A DNA stretch of 64,000 bases from Mycolicibacterium bacteremicum (GTDB lineage: Bacteria; Actinomycetota; Actinomycetes; Mycobacteriales; Mycobacteriaceae): NCBI RefSeq assembly GCF_002086115.1, contig NZ_MVHJ01000018.1, positions 1 to 64,000 on the forward strand, given 5' to 3'. A program made the translations under genes and the position numbers. The notes under the pieces are model-generated. The model had not been told where the DNA came from and did no database searches. It saw only the letters and a program-made list of their open reading frames with translations. Below, piece after piece: positions 39,335 through 47,298 of the stretch (its first letter is position 1; each line of letters opens with the position of its first letter).

Positions 39335-40971
39335 CCGCCACCCTGGTGGCCAAGGATGTGGCCGGCGGCTTCGCCCACCGGACGCTGTTCGAGAACGTCA
39401 ACGTCACGGTCGCCCCGGGTGACGTGCTCGGCGTCGTGGGGGCCAACGGCGCGGGTAAGAGCACCCTGATGCGCATCCTGGCCGGCGACCTGCCACCGCT
39501 CGAGGGAACGGTGAGCCTGGCCCCGGCCGATGCCTTCGTCGGGTGGTTGCCCCAGGAGCACGAACGGCTCGCCGGAGAGACCGTCGCCGCCTATATCGCC
39601 CGCCGGACGGGTTGCGCGGCCGCGACCATGGCGATGGAGTCGGCGGCGGAGAGGCTGTCCGAGTCCGATGCGGCCGCCGACGCGTACGGCACCGCGCTCG
39701 ATCATTGGTTGGCCACCGGCGCGGCCGATCTGGATGAGCGGCTCGCGCCGGTACTGGCCGATCTGGCACTCGCGGTCGACCCGGAAACCACCCCGATGAC
39801 GGCGCTGTCGGGAGGGCAGGCCGCCCGCGTCGGGCTGGCCGCGCTGATGTTGTCGCGGTTCGACATCGTGCTGCTCGACGAGCCCACCAACGATCTCGAC
39901 CTCGACGGACTGGTCCGGTTGGAGCAGTTCGTCCGGGAGTTGCGCGGCGGGGTCGTGCTGGTCAGCCACGACCGGGAGTTCCTGGCCCGCACGGTGACAC
40001 GGGTCCTGGAACTCGATCTGGCGCAGAACATCACCACGGTCTTCGGCGGTGGCTACGAGAGCTACCTGGACGAGCGCGCGGTGGCGCGTCGACACCGCCG
40101 CGAGGCGTATGAGGAATTCGCCGGACGCAAGGCGGATCTGGTGGCCCGGGCCCGGGTGCAACGGGAGTGGTCGAGTCAGGGCGTGCGCAACGCGATGCGC
40201 AAGGCGCCGGACAACGACAAGAACCGTCGCCGGGCGCAGACGGAGTCCAGCGAGAAGCAGGCGCAGAAGGTCCGCCAGATGGAGAGCCGGATCGCGCGCC
40301 TCGAGGAGGTCGAGGAGCCGCGCAAGGAGTGGACCCTGCAGTTCAGCATCGGCGCCGCACCACGCGCCAGCGCCGTGGTCGCGACGCTCGACGATGCCGT
40401 TGTGCGGCAGGGCGACTTCGTCTTCGGTCCGGTCTCGCTACAGGTGAATGCGGGCGACCGGATCGGCATCACCGGTCCCAACGGGGCAGGCAAGTCGACG
40501 TTGCTGCGGTTGTTGCTCGGCCGCCGCGCACCCGACAGCGGGCGGGCCGGTATGGGCGCCAGCGTCGCGATCGGCGAGATAGACCAGGCCCGAGCCGAAT
40601 TCGTCGGTACCGGGCGGCTGGTGGATCGATTCGAGGCACATGTCCCGGACTGGTCGACCGCTGATGTGCGGACCCTGCTGGCCAAGTTCGGCCTGGGCGC
40701 CGATCATGTCGAGCGGGCGGTCGACGACCTCTCACCGGGGGAGCGCACGCGCGCCGGGATGGCGCTGCTGCAGGCCCGCGGCACCAACGTCCTGGTGCTC
40801 GACGAGCCGACGAACCACCTCGACCTGCCCGCCATCGAACAGCTCGAGCAGGCGCTCGACACGTACGACGGTGCGCTGCTGCTGGTGACACACGACCGGC
40901 GCATGCTGGCCAACGTTCGGCTGGACCGGCACTGGGTCGTCCAGGACGGCCGGGTCCGCGAGTCGTCGTGA
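39331..40971 (+). CDS. ABC-F family ATPase (ribosome-associated)
   Basis: A 546-residue protein with two ABC ATPase domains and no membrane domain. Walker A motifs are GANGAGKST (38-46) and GPNGAGKST (second domain), signatures LSGGQ and LSPGE, and Walker B LLDEPTN in both. The linker is long and charged (REAYEEFAGRKADLVARARVQREW...), as in ABC-F proteins whose linker reaches into the peptidyl-transferase or tRNA E/P region. Members either rescue stalled translation or confer resistance to ribosome antibiotics. Which applies here cannot be told. Coupled to the zinc-ribbon gene upstream. Confidence 0.85.
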   Translation: MTATLVAKDVAGGFAHRTLFENVNVTVAPGDVLGVVGANGAGKSTLMRILAGDLPPLEGTVSLAPADAFVGWLPQEHERLAGETVAAYIARRTGCAAATMAMESAAERLSESDAAADAYGTALDHWLATGAADLDERLAPVLADLALAVDPETTPMTALSGGQAARVGLAALMLSRFDIVLLDEPTNDLDLDGLVRLEQFVRELRGGVVLVSHDREFLARTVTRVLELDLAQNITTVFGGGYESYLDERAVARRHRREAYEEFAGRKADLVARARVQREWSSQGVRNAMRKAPDNDKNRRRAQTESSEKQAQKVRQMESRIARLEEVEEPRKEWTLQFSIGAAPRASAVVATLDDAVVRQGDFVFGPVSLQVNAGDRIGITGPNGAGKSTLLRLLLGRRAPDSGRAGMGASVAIGEIDQARAEFVGTGRLVDRFEAHVPDWSTADVRTLLAKFGLGADHVERAVDDLSPGERTRAGMALLQARGTNVLVLDEPTNHLDLPAIEQLEQALDTYDGALLLVTHDRRMLANVRLDRHWVVQDGRVRESS

Positions 40972-40998
40972 GCCCAACGCCGACGGCGGTCTCAGCCT

Positions 40999-41014
40999 GC
41001 CCGGAACACCGGGC
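40999..41014. terminator. Small hairpin between convergent genes
   Basis: GCCCGG, AACA loop, CCGGGC in the 48-base gap between the ABC-F gene and the convergent glycosidase gene. Short but G/C-only; may stop either message. Confidence 0.35.
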
Positions 41015-41019
41015 GCCAT

Positions 41020-42126
41020 CTAACCGCTCGTCTTCAGCAGCGTGCCGTCGTGGTCGGCGATCCAACCCCGGATCGCCTCCACCGCGGGCTTGGCGGCCCA
41101 GTTGCGGTCGTAGATGCCCCACGGGGTCTCGTTCGGCCGGTCCACCAGCGAGTAGATGAACATCGGTCCGACGCCGTCGAGACCGGACCAGGTATCGGCG
41201 AAGTCGACCATCCACGCCGCCTGGGTGGCGGCGTTCACCGCCGAGGTCGGAACCCCGTACTCGGTGGTCCAGATGAGCTTGGCACCGTCACCGGCGTTGT
41301 TCATCAACTCACGCAGCGACATCAGTTGGCGGTACGGGGTGTTGGCGTAGGGCATTCCGGCCGAGAAGCTGCTGGAGAAGTTGTAGGGATGGAAGGACAG
41401 CGCATCGAAATAGCCCTGGGCGCCTTGGGCGTACATCTGGCTCAGGTAGTTGACCGGATTGATGGTCCAGGTCCCGAAGCTCAGCCCGGCGCCCAGGACG
41501 CCGCCGATGATCAGTGCGGTCGGCTCGACGGTCTTGATCGCGGTGTAGGCCGCCTTGAGCAGGGCGGTGTAGCCGGCGACATTGGGTTCGGGGGACCAAC
41601 CGATGTTCGCGTTGGGCTCGTTCCAGATCTCGTAGGCGGCGATGCGCGGATTGCCGCCGGCGGCGCCGTAGCGCAGCGCCAACTGGGTCATGAACCTGGC
41701 GTAATCGGCGGGATCATTCGGGGCGGCGTTCGGGAGCCAGAATCCGTTGCGAGAAGCCCAGACCGGCGTACTGGTGACCGCGCCGACGACCGCGATGCCC
41801 CGCTGCGCGGCGGCGTCGAGGATACGGTCGGAGACGGCCCAGTTGTACCCGCCGCGAGACGGTTCCATGGCTCGCCACGGTAGGAACACCCGGATCTGGG
41901 TCACCCCCAGCTGTTCGAAAGCCTGCATGGCAGTGGTCAACTCGGCGGGCGTCATGAAGTAGAGATTGGATTCGGCGATGCCCAGCGCGCCGGCGGAGGT
42001 GTCGATGCGGGCGGGCGCCACCGCATGCGCGGCGGTTGTCTCGACCGAGGTCGCAAACACCATCGCGGCGATGAGCGCGGCGATGCGGGCGCGCCGGGCA
42101 ATGGCGCGAAAAGGTAGGGACAGCAT
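41020..42126 (-). CDS. Exported glycoside hydrolase, clan GH-A (GH5/GH39-like)
   Basis: A 368-residue exported enzyme. The signal peptide is residues 1-36 (RRARIAALIAAMVFATSVETTAAHA). The TIM barrel has the acid/base motif YEIWNEPN with Glu170 and the nucleophile IWTTEYG with Glu289, so both retaining-type carboxylates are present. Other landmarks are TQIRVFLPWRAMEP and FDALSFHPYN. It belongs to the GH-A clan; the exact family cannot be fixed by eye, so the substrate (cellulose, xylan, or an endogenous wall glycan) is open. ATG has AGAGAGG ahead. It faces a long empty region and an ECF sigma factor gene that is divergent. Confidence 0.8.
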   Translation of the reverse strand: MLSLPFRAIARRARIAALIAAMVFATSVETTAAHAVAPARIDTSAGALGIAESNLYFMTPAELTTAMQAFEQLGVTQIRVFLPWRAMEPSRGGYNWAVSDRILDAAAQRGIAVVGAVTSTPVWASRNGFWLPNAAPNDPADYARFMTQLALRYGAAGGNPRIAAYEIWNEPNANIGWSPEPNVAGYTALLKAAYTAIKTVEPTALIIGGVLGAGLSFGTWTINPVNYLSQMYAQGAQGYFDALSFHPYNFSSSFSAGMPYANTPYRQLMSLRELMNNAGDGAKLIWTTEYGVPTSAVNAATQAAWMVDFADTWSGLDGVGPMFIYSLVDRPNETPWGIYDRNWAAKPAVEAIRGWIADHDGTLLKTSG

Positions 42127-42941
42127 GACGGCCTCTCTGGCAGTCCGGAGCGGAACAGGCTGCGATGGCGCTCAATGTAAGCCGCACAACCGCTTTGCCG
42201 CAGCGGTGGGAATCCCGGATCGGATCGGGGCGCGGCGCTTTTCGGTGACCGGCGGCCGATGGCGGACTCGACCCCGCCGATCAAGATCAGCAAAGTGACG
42301 CGCGGTGACTGCGTGGGCGGGCGCGGCGCGTCCGCGACGATGTGGCAGCGGATGGCGAGCCGGGATGCAGCTACTTCTGTTTGCAACTATCCCGAAAGAT
42401 CGCGAATTTGCTGCGGTGTAAAAATGCGCGGACCGTCACCGCGGTAAATTTTCCGTCGCCACCGGGTGGCGGCGGAGAAGTGGTTCGCCGGTCCAGGGAG
42501 GGGGTCAAAACCGTTCGCCGAAGCGGAGATAACGTCACGCAACCGTGACCCTGCCGTTGGTCTACCGAGACGGATTGCCGATGAGGCGGGCGGTGATCAG
42601 GGACCGCGCCGATCGCAGGTCGCTCAGGGTCCGGGGAGCAGCAGCTGATGCTGCGGACGGCGGATGCGCTGAACGAGGTGTCCGCCGCGGTGGAGGTGTG
42701 CTGCGATGCCGACTGCTTCGACGATCTGCCACGCAGCCATGGGTGGCCTCGCGGTACGGGCGACGGCCGGTCGGAACGTCGATGAGCAGCAGCGCCATCG
42801 CCGGCAGGGTACCGCTAGCCGGTAGCGGGCCCTACCGCTGGCCGCAGTCGGCGTTTGGGGTCAGCCGGGCAGACCACGATCGTCATGAGCAGCAGGATTC
42901 CACATATACCCCACATCGCTTCGACTTCGAGAGAGCCAGCC
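42127..42941. other. 815-base intergenic region between glycosidase and sigma factor
   Basis: Unusually long for this tightly packed window. Local A/T-rich patches at ~42370-42450 suggest promoter or RNA-coding use. A frame 42648-42785 (MLRTADALNEVSAAVEVCCDADC at its start, 45 residues) looks somewhat protein-like, but nothing supports its translation. I recognise no tRNA, riboswitch or named small RNA. A hairpin with CGCCA/TGGCG arms lies at ~42459-42473. Confidence 0.4.
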
Positions 42942-43475
42942 ATGGAATCCACCCTCACCGCCACTTTCGAACACGATGTGCGTGAGCATCTGGACGTGTT
43001 GCGCCGCGGTGCATTCCGCATGACGCGCAACAGTGCCGATGCCGAGGAACTGCTGCAGGAGACCCTGTTGAAGGCGTTCGCCGGGTTCGGCGGGTTCCAG
43101 CAGGGGACGAATCTGCGGGCCTGGCTGTTCCGGATCATGACCAACACCCACATCGGTAACTACCGCAAGAGCGTGCGGCGCCCCGAGTTCCTCTGTGACG
43201 ACATCGCCGAACTGGGCGCGTCGTTGCCCGGTCGGTCGCGATCCGCCGAGGCCGAGGTGCTGGAGCTGATGCCCGACGATGCGGTGGCCACCGCGCTGGC
43301 CGGGCTTCCCGAGCAGTTCCGCGAGGTGCTCTGCTACGCAGCCATCGACGGCTACTCCTGCCGCGAGATCGCCGAGATCATGCACACGCCGATGGGCACG
43401 GTGCTGTCCCGCCTGCACCGTGGGCGCACGCTGCTGCGCGCCGCACTCTCGACACCGGAGCTGCTGGCCGCCTGA
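42942..43475 (+). CDS. ECF sigma factor of SigH/SigE type
   Basis: A 177-residue extracytoplasmic-function sigma factor. Region 2 is residues ~10-80 (RRGAFRMTRNSADAEELLQETLLKAF, then LFRIMTNTHIGNYRKSVRRPEF, very like the SigH group), and region 4 is 118-170 (ALAGLPEQFREVLCYAAIDGYSCREIAEIMHTPMGTVLSRLHRGR). A zinc-binding anti-sigma gene usually follows SigH, but none is here; a compound hairpin follows instead. Fast-growing mycobacteria have several SigH paralogues, many without an adjacent anti-sigma. ATG at 42942 has GAGAGAG upstream; an in-frame GTG at 42855 is less likely. Confidence 0.85.
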   Translation: MESTLTATFEHDVREHLDVLRRGAFRMTRNSADAEELLQETLLKAFAGFGGFQQGTNLRAWLFRIMTNTHIGNYRKSVRRPEFLCDDIAELGASLPGRSRSAEAEVLELMPDDAVATALAGLPEQFREVLCYAAIDGYSCREIAEIMHTPMGTVLSRLHRGRTLLRAALSTPELLAA

Positions 43476-43476
43476 T

Positions 43477-43535
43477 CCTGCGATGTGAGGAGTCCGGGCC
43501 GTGATGGTCACGGCTGAGACTCCGCAGATCGCAGG
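43477..43535 (+). terminator. Compound hairpin after the sigma factor gene
   Basis: Three nested stems with symmetric internal loops: CCTGCGAT/ATCGCAGG (8), GGAGTC/GACTCC (6) and CCGTGA/TCACGG (6), apical loop TGG. It begins 1 base after the stop. It is probably a terminator without U-tract, or a stability element. Confidence 0.6.
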
Positions 43536-43748
43536 CCGGTGGGGCGGACTCTGCAACCTGTGGTGCTGCTGTGACTCAGCGCATATTGACGTTGGCGTGT
43601 TGCTGGGCCGGGTGGCCGACCCGGAGAGTCCGCACGTGATGTCCGTCCGTGACGGTCGGTGACTGTTTGCCATGGCCCGAAATGGCCCGTGACCAGCGCT
43701 CCAGCGATTGGCTATCGACACCGAGCCGCACTAACTTTTGAGATCGTG

Positions 43749-44756
43749 ATGTCCTCAGCTGCTGGCACCGCCGCACGGTGGCTCGCCCCCTTCCTGGCCG
43801 TGGCGGCCGTTGCCGGCCTCGGCGTGACGCCCGCGCCGACGCCCGACTCCGCGCCCGAGATCAGATTGGCCGGCGAGGCCAATCCGCTGGCCGGCAAGCC
43901 GTTCTACGTCGACCCGATCTCGAAGGCGATGCGTGCCGCGCAGGCCTCTCCGGGCACCCCGCAGCTGGACTACGTCGCCAACACCCCGCAGGCCTACTGG
44001 CTCGACCAGGCCTTCCCGGCCTCCACCGTGTCGGGCACGGTGGGCAAGCTCGTCGGCGCCGCGCAGGCCGCCGGTGCGACACCGGTCCTGTCGATCTACG
44101 CACTGCCGCACCGCGACTGCTACAGCTACGCCGCGGGCGGATTCGGTTCCGCCGACGGCTACCGCCAGTGGATCGACGCCATCTCGGCCGGACTGGGCGG
44201 CGCCCCGGCAGCGATCATCCTGGAACCGGACGCGCTCGCCATGGCGGACTGCCTCTCGGCCGATCAGCGGCAGGAGCGCTTCGACCTCATCCGTTACGCG
44301 GTCGACACGCTGACCCGTGACCCGGCCGCCGCGGTGTACATCGACGCCGGGCATTCCCGCTGGGTCGACGCCGGCGAGATGGCGAATCGGCTCAATCAGG
44401 TCGGCGTCGACCGTGCCCGCGGATTCAGCCTCAACACCACGAACTACTTCACCACCGAAGAACAGATCGGCTACGGCGAAGCCATCTCCGGGATGACCAA
44501 CGGCGCCAACTACGTCATCGACACATCGCGCAACGGCAACGGCCCCGCCCCGGACAGCCCGCTCAGCTGGTGCAACCCGCCGGGCCGCGCGCTCGGTGTC
44601 CCGCCGACGACGGCGACCGCGAGCCCCAAGGTGGACGCCTATCTGTGGGTGAAGCGCGTCGGTGAATCCGACGGCTCCTGTGACCGCGGCGAGCCGAGCG
44701 CGGGCACGTTCGTCAACCAATACGCCATCGATCTGGCCCGCAACGCCGGCAAGTAG
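43749..44756 (+). CDS. Exported glycoside hydrolase family 6 (cellulase-like)
   Basis: A 335-residue exported enzyme with a signal peptide or anchor (WLAPFLAVAAVAGLGVTPAP). GH6 features are VLSIYALPHRDC with Asp123, IILEPDALA with Asp161, VYIDAGHSRWVD, SLNTTNYFTTEEQ, VIDTSRNGNGP and DAYLWVKRVGESDGSC. Those Asp positions are the inverting pair of GH6. GH6 cleaves cellulose (endoglucanase or cellobiohydrolase). M. tuberculosis has CelA1 (Rv0062) in this family; in a mycobacterium the substrate may be biofilm cellulose or plant matter. ATG at 43749 (or GTG 43746) lies 8-11 bases after TAACTT. The upstream 210 bases hold a direct repeat ATGGCCCG-N2-ATGGCCCG. Confidence 0.85.
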   Translation: MSSAAGTAARWLAPFLAVAAVAGLGVTPAPTPDSAPEIRLAGEANPLAGKPFYVDPISKAMRAAQASPGTPQLDYVANTPQAYWLDQAFPASTVSGTVGKLVGAAQAAGATPVLSIYALPHRDCYSYAAGGFGSADGYRQWIDAISAGLGGAPAAIILEPDALAMADCLSADQRQERFDLIRYAVDTLTRDPAAAVYIDAGHSRWVDAGEMANRLNQVGVDRARGFSLNTTNYFTTEEQIGYGEAISGMTNGANYVIDTSRNGNGPAPDSPLSWCNPPGRALGVPPTTATASPKVDAYLWVKRVGESDGSCDRGEPSAGTFVNQYAIDLARNAGK

Positions 44757-44833
44757 CGCGCCCGGCCGACAGGTGGCCGAGGCAGACGGCAACAGTCCTT
44801 CCCGGACTCCTGAGCGGCCGGGGTCGACTGACC

Positions 44834-44846
44834 TATAGTCGGCCAC
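44834..44846 (+). promoter_or_regulatory. Leaderless -10 element of the RES-domain gene
   Basis: TATAGT (44834-44839) then seven bases, then GTG at 44847. No ribosome site in the interval. Confidence 0.5.
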
Positions 44847-45971
44847 GTGGAGACGGCCGATCCCCGGGCGGTGTGCCCCGCCCACGTCGCGGACGACTTC
44901 CTGCGCACCCTCATCCGGACCGCCGCCACCGAGACGCACTGCAGCTATTGCGGCACCTCGGGCGAGTCGCCGTTCGCCATCACCCGCATCGCGTTCGTGG
45001 AGGCGATCCTGGTCGGTGTCGGCGTGCACTACGAGCCGCAGACCGTCCCCGGTGAATCCGTCGCGGCGCGCGAGGTGGCGGTCGAGGTCCTGACCGCCGC
45101 CGGGGTCTCGCACCCGGATCTGGTCGACGACGTGGTGGACGCCCTGAGCGTGACCCCCGGCTGGGTGCGCCGAGATCACCGCAGCGGCAACAGTATCGAA
45201 CAGCTGACCTACAGCTGGGAGGCGTTCAAGCACATCGTCAAGTACGAGATGCGGTATTTCTTCTCGACCCGTCCGACCGGCGAAGCGGACGAGATGACCG
45301 CGGGTCAGGTGCTGGCGGCGGTGTCCGATCTCGGCGAGCACCACCCCGCCGTCTGGCCGGCGCCCTGCCCGGCACCGTTGTTCCGGGCACGGATGGCCAC
45401 CTCGCAGGACGAGGCCGCATCGTGGCATCACGTCGCCGATATCGGCCCGCCCCCGTCGGAGCGGGCCGCCGCCAACCGGATGAGCCCCGCCGGGATCAGC
45501 ATCTTCTACGGCGCGACCGACCGCGCCACGGCGATCGCCGAGGCCGGTGCCCATGCCGCGTTCCGTTATGTGACCACCGCCGAGTTCACGCCGACCCGCG
45601 AACTCCGGCTGATCGATCTCACGAATCTTCCCGCGCTGCCCAGCATCTTCGATGCGACCGCGCATCCGGAGTACTACATCCTGCGCTTCCTGCAGATGTT
45701 CATCCACGACATCACCCTGCCCGTGGAACTCGACGGCCACGAGCACATCGACTACGTGCCCACCCAGGTCTTCACCGAGTACTTCCGCCACGCCTTTCCT
45801 GGCCGGGTCGACGGCCTGATGTTCCCCAGCGTCCAGGGGCCGGGAAACAATGTCGTCGTCTTCGTCGGCCCCGGTCAGTGCGCGGACCTCGGAGCCGACA
45901 CCGAACACACCCGACTCACCATGGACCCCAACACGCTTCAGGTGAGCCGGGTGATGACGGTGGCGCGCTGA
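44847..45971 (+). CDS. HEPN/RES N-terminal + RES domain protein, solitary toxin-like
   Basis: A 374-residue protein. The N-terminal ~150 residues match the HEPN-like RES N-terminal domain (VCPAHVADDFLRTLI..., with the zinc-type CSYCG pair at ~32-36). The RES domain follows: LFRARM (catalytic-type Arg), RMSPAGISIFYGATDRATAIAEA (Arg, Tyr and Glu), then SVQGPGNNVVVF near the C-terminus (Ser). RES domains of the Mtb MbcT/Xre-RES type break NAD+ by phosphorolysis and stop growth. The usual upstream Xre-COG5642 antitoxin gene is missing: the neighbour upstream is GH6 and downstream is convergent PPOX. It may thus be self-inhibited by its N-terminal domain or act on something else. Confidence 0.75.
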   Translation: METADPRAVCPAHVADDFLRTLIRTAATETHCSYCGTSGESPFAITRIAFVEAILVGVGVHYEPQTVPGESVAAREVAVEVLTAAGVSHPDLVDDVVDALSVTPGWVRRDHRSGNSIEQLTYSWEAFKHIVKYEMRYFFSTRPTGEADEMTAGQVLAAVSDLGEHHPAVWPAPCPAPLFRARMATSQDEAASWHHVADIGPPPSERAAANRMSPAGISIFYGATDRATAIAEAGAHAAFRYVTTAEFTPTRELRLIDLTNLPALPSIFDATAHPEYYILRFLQMFIHDITLPVELDGHEHIDYVPTQVFTEYFRHAFPGRVDGLMFPSVQGPGNNVVVFVGPGQCADLGADTEHTRLTMDPNTLQVSRVMTVAR

Positions 45972-46387
45972 TCCAGCACGTATCGGCTCACCTTGTCCGG
46001 GTGGAGCACCAACCGCACCTGCTCTTCGGCCTGGATGGCGGCCAGGTCGCGGACCCGCGCCGGGTCGTCGAGATCCCAGTAGCGGGCGGCCAGCCGCCCC
46101 GCCAACGCCGATGCGCCATCGGTCTCGATACGCACCGGGCCCGTTATCGACACCCAGTGCTCCCGCTCGCCGACGGGTGCGGTCACCACGATGCAGGCGC
46201 GGGCGTCACGCCGCAACCGACGCACCTTGACGGTATCCGGGCCGGTGAACAGCTGGACGGTTCCCGTGTCGGTGACCTCGAACCACACCGGGCGCGGCTC
46301 TGCCGGATCCGGACCGCCCGCGACACTGAGGAATCCGTACAGCGGACGACGCAGCAGTGCGATGTCCTGGTCGGTGAGCGGGCTCAT
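45938..46387 (-). CDS. PPOX class F420/FMN-dependent oxidoreductase
   Basis: A 149-residue split-barrel protein of the pyridoxamine-phosphate-oxidase-like class. SPLTDQDIALLRRPLYGFLSVA at the start, PVWFEVTDTGTVQLFTG, TVKVRRLRRDARACIVV and WVSITGPVRIETDG are the family pattern for mycobacterial F420- or FMN-binding reductases. Substrate unknown. Its ATG overlaps the NmrA stop (ATGA in the coding direction), so it is the second gene of a two-gene operon. Its 3' end overlaps the RES gene by 34 bases in convergent orientation, an unusually long overlap. Confidence 0.8.
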   Translation of the reverse strand: MSPLTDQDIALLRRPLYGFLSVAGGPDPAEPRPVWFEVTDTGTVQLFTGPDTVKVRRLRRDARACIVVTAPVGEREHWVSITGPVRIETDGASALAGRLAARYWDLDDPARVRDLAAIQAEEQVRLVLHPDKVSRYVLDQRATVITRLT

Positions 46388-47217
46388 CGGTGCCACGCTC
46401 CCGCCGCCGCGGCCCGCGCCACGTACTCCTCGAAGCTGTGCGGCTGACGGCCGAGCACGGTCACCACCCCCTCGGAGGGGTCGGCGATCCCGCCGTCGGC
46501 CATCAACGTGAACATCGCCGCCACGTGCTCGGCGTCGCCCTGGGCCACCCCGGCGGCCACCAGGGCCGCGACGTACTCGTCGGCGGTGATCTGCCGGTAG
46601 GTCATCGGCAGACCGGTTGCGCGCGAGATCAATTCGGTGGCCTCGGCGAAGGTCACCGAGCGCGGTCCGCTGAGCTCGTACACCTTGCCGGCGTGGCCCG
46701 GTTCGGTCAGCACCCGGGCCGCGACGTCGGCGACATCGTCGATGTCGATGAAGGGCTCTCCCACGTCCCCGGCGGGCAGTGCCAACTCACCGGCCAGCAG
46801 CGGGGCGTGGAACAGGTCCTCATCGAAGTTCTGCGCGAAGTTGTTGGGCCGCAGGATCGTCCACTCCAACGCCGAACGGCGCACCGCGTCCTCCGCGGAA
46901 CGCATGTCCACTCCGAACGTCGACTCGCCCCAGGAGTCCGCGCCGCGGCCGGACAGCACCGTCACCCGGCGCACGCCGGCGGCCTGCGCACGGGTCAGGA
47001 AATCGGCGGCCGGCCCGGGCCAGGGCGGTGCGACCAGATAGACCGCACCGACCCCGTCCAGCGCGGCATCCCAGGTGTCGGGTGCCGACCAGTCGAACCG
47101 GGTGCCGCTGGAGCGAGAGGCCGGGCGGACCGGCACACCGCGCAGTCGCAGCCGCGGCAGCAGGCGCCGACCGGTCTTCCCGGTGGCCCCGAGTACGAGA
47201 ATCGTGTCATTGCTCAT
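46384..47217 (-). CDS. NmrA-like NAD(P)-binding protein
   Basis: A 277-residue atypical SDR of the NmrA/HSCARG type: LVLGATGKTGRRLLPRL at ~6-22 for the dinucleotide, GVGAVYLVAPPWPG, TVLSGRGADS, WTILRPNNFAQNF and DIDDVADVAARVLTEPGHAGKVYELSGP. No catalytic YxxxK is evident, so it is a redox-state sensor, a ligand-binding protein or a reductase of a quinone-like compound (QOR2-like). It forms an operon with the PPOX gene, and a divergent AraC-type regulator shares the 81-base upstream region, which points to a chemically induced reductase pair. Confidence 0.8.
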   Translation of the reverse strand: MSNDTILVLGATGKTGRRLLPRLRLRGVPVRPASRSSGTRFDWSAPDTWDAALDGVGAVYLVAPPWPGPAADFLTRAQAAGVRRVTVLSGRGADSWGESTFGVDMRSAEDAVRRSALEWTILRPNNFAQNFDEDLFHAPLLAGELALPAGDVGEPFIDIDDVADVAARVLTEPGHAGKVYELSGPRSVTFAEATELISRATGLPMTYRQITADEYVAALVAAGVAQGDAEHVAAMFTLMADGGIADPSEGVVTVLGRQPHSFEEYVARAAAAGAWHR

Positions 47218-47286
47218 GCAGACCACTCAACCCGGCGAACCCGGACGATTCCATGGCCGAAAGGCCGAGATCCATGTCCGATCCTC

Positions 47287-47298
47287 TACGCTGGTGGC
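47287..47298 (+). promoter_or_regulatory. Leaderless -10 element of the AraC gene
   Basis: TACGCT (47287-47292), six bases, ATG at 47299. The interval has no ribosome site. Confidence 0.45.

Noticed and set aside
42360..42560. Riboswitch or named small RNA upstream of the glycosidase
   Set aside because: I looked for c-di-AMP, cobalamin and 6C-RNA-type landmarks and saw none; only A/T-rich patches and a weak hairpin are present.
42648..42785. Frame of 45 residues (LNEVSAAVEVCCDADCF...)
   Set aside because: It looks somewhat protein-like but has no ribosome site or promoter; kept only as a remark in the gap entry.
46390..47298. Long upstream extension of the AraC frame
   Set aside because: It is the shadow of the NmrA gene; the AraC domain begins at 47299 with a leaderless promoter.
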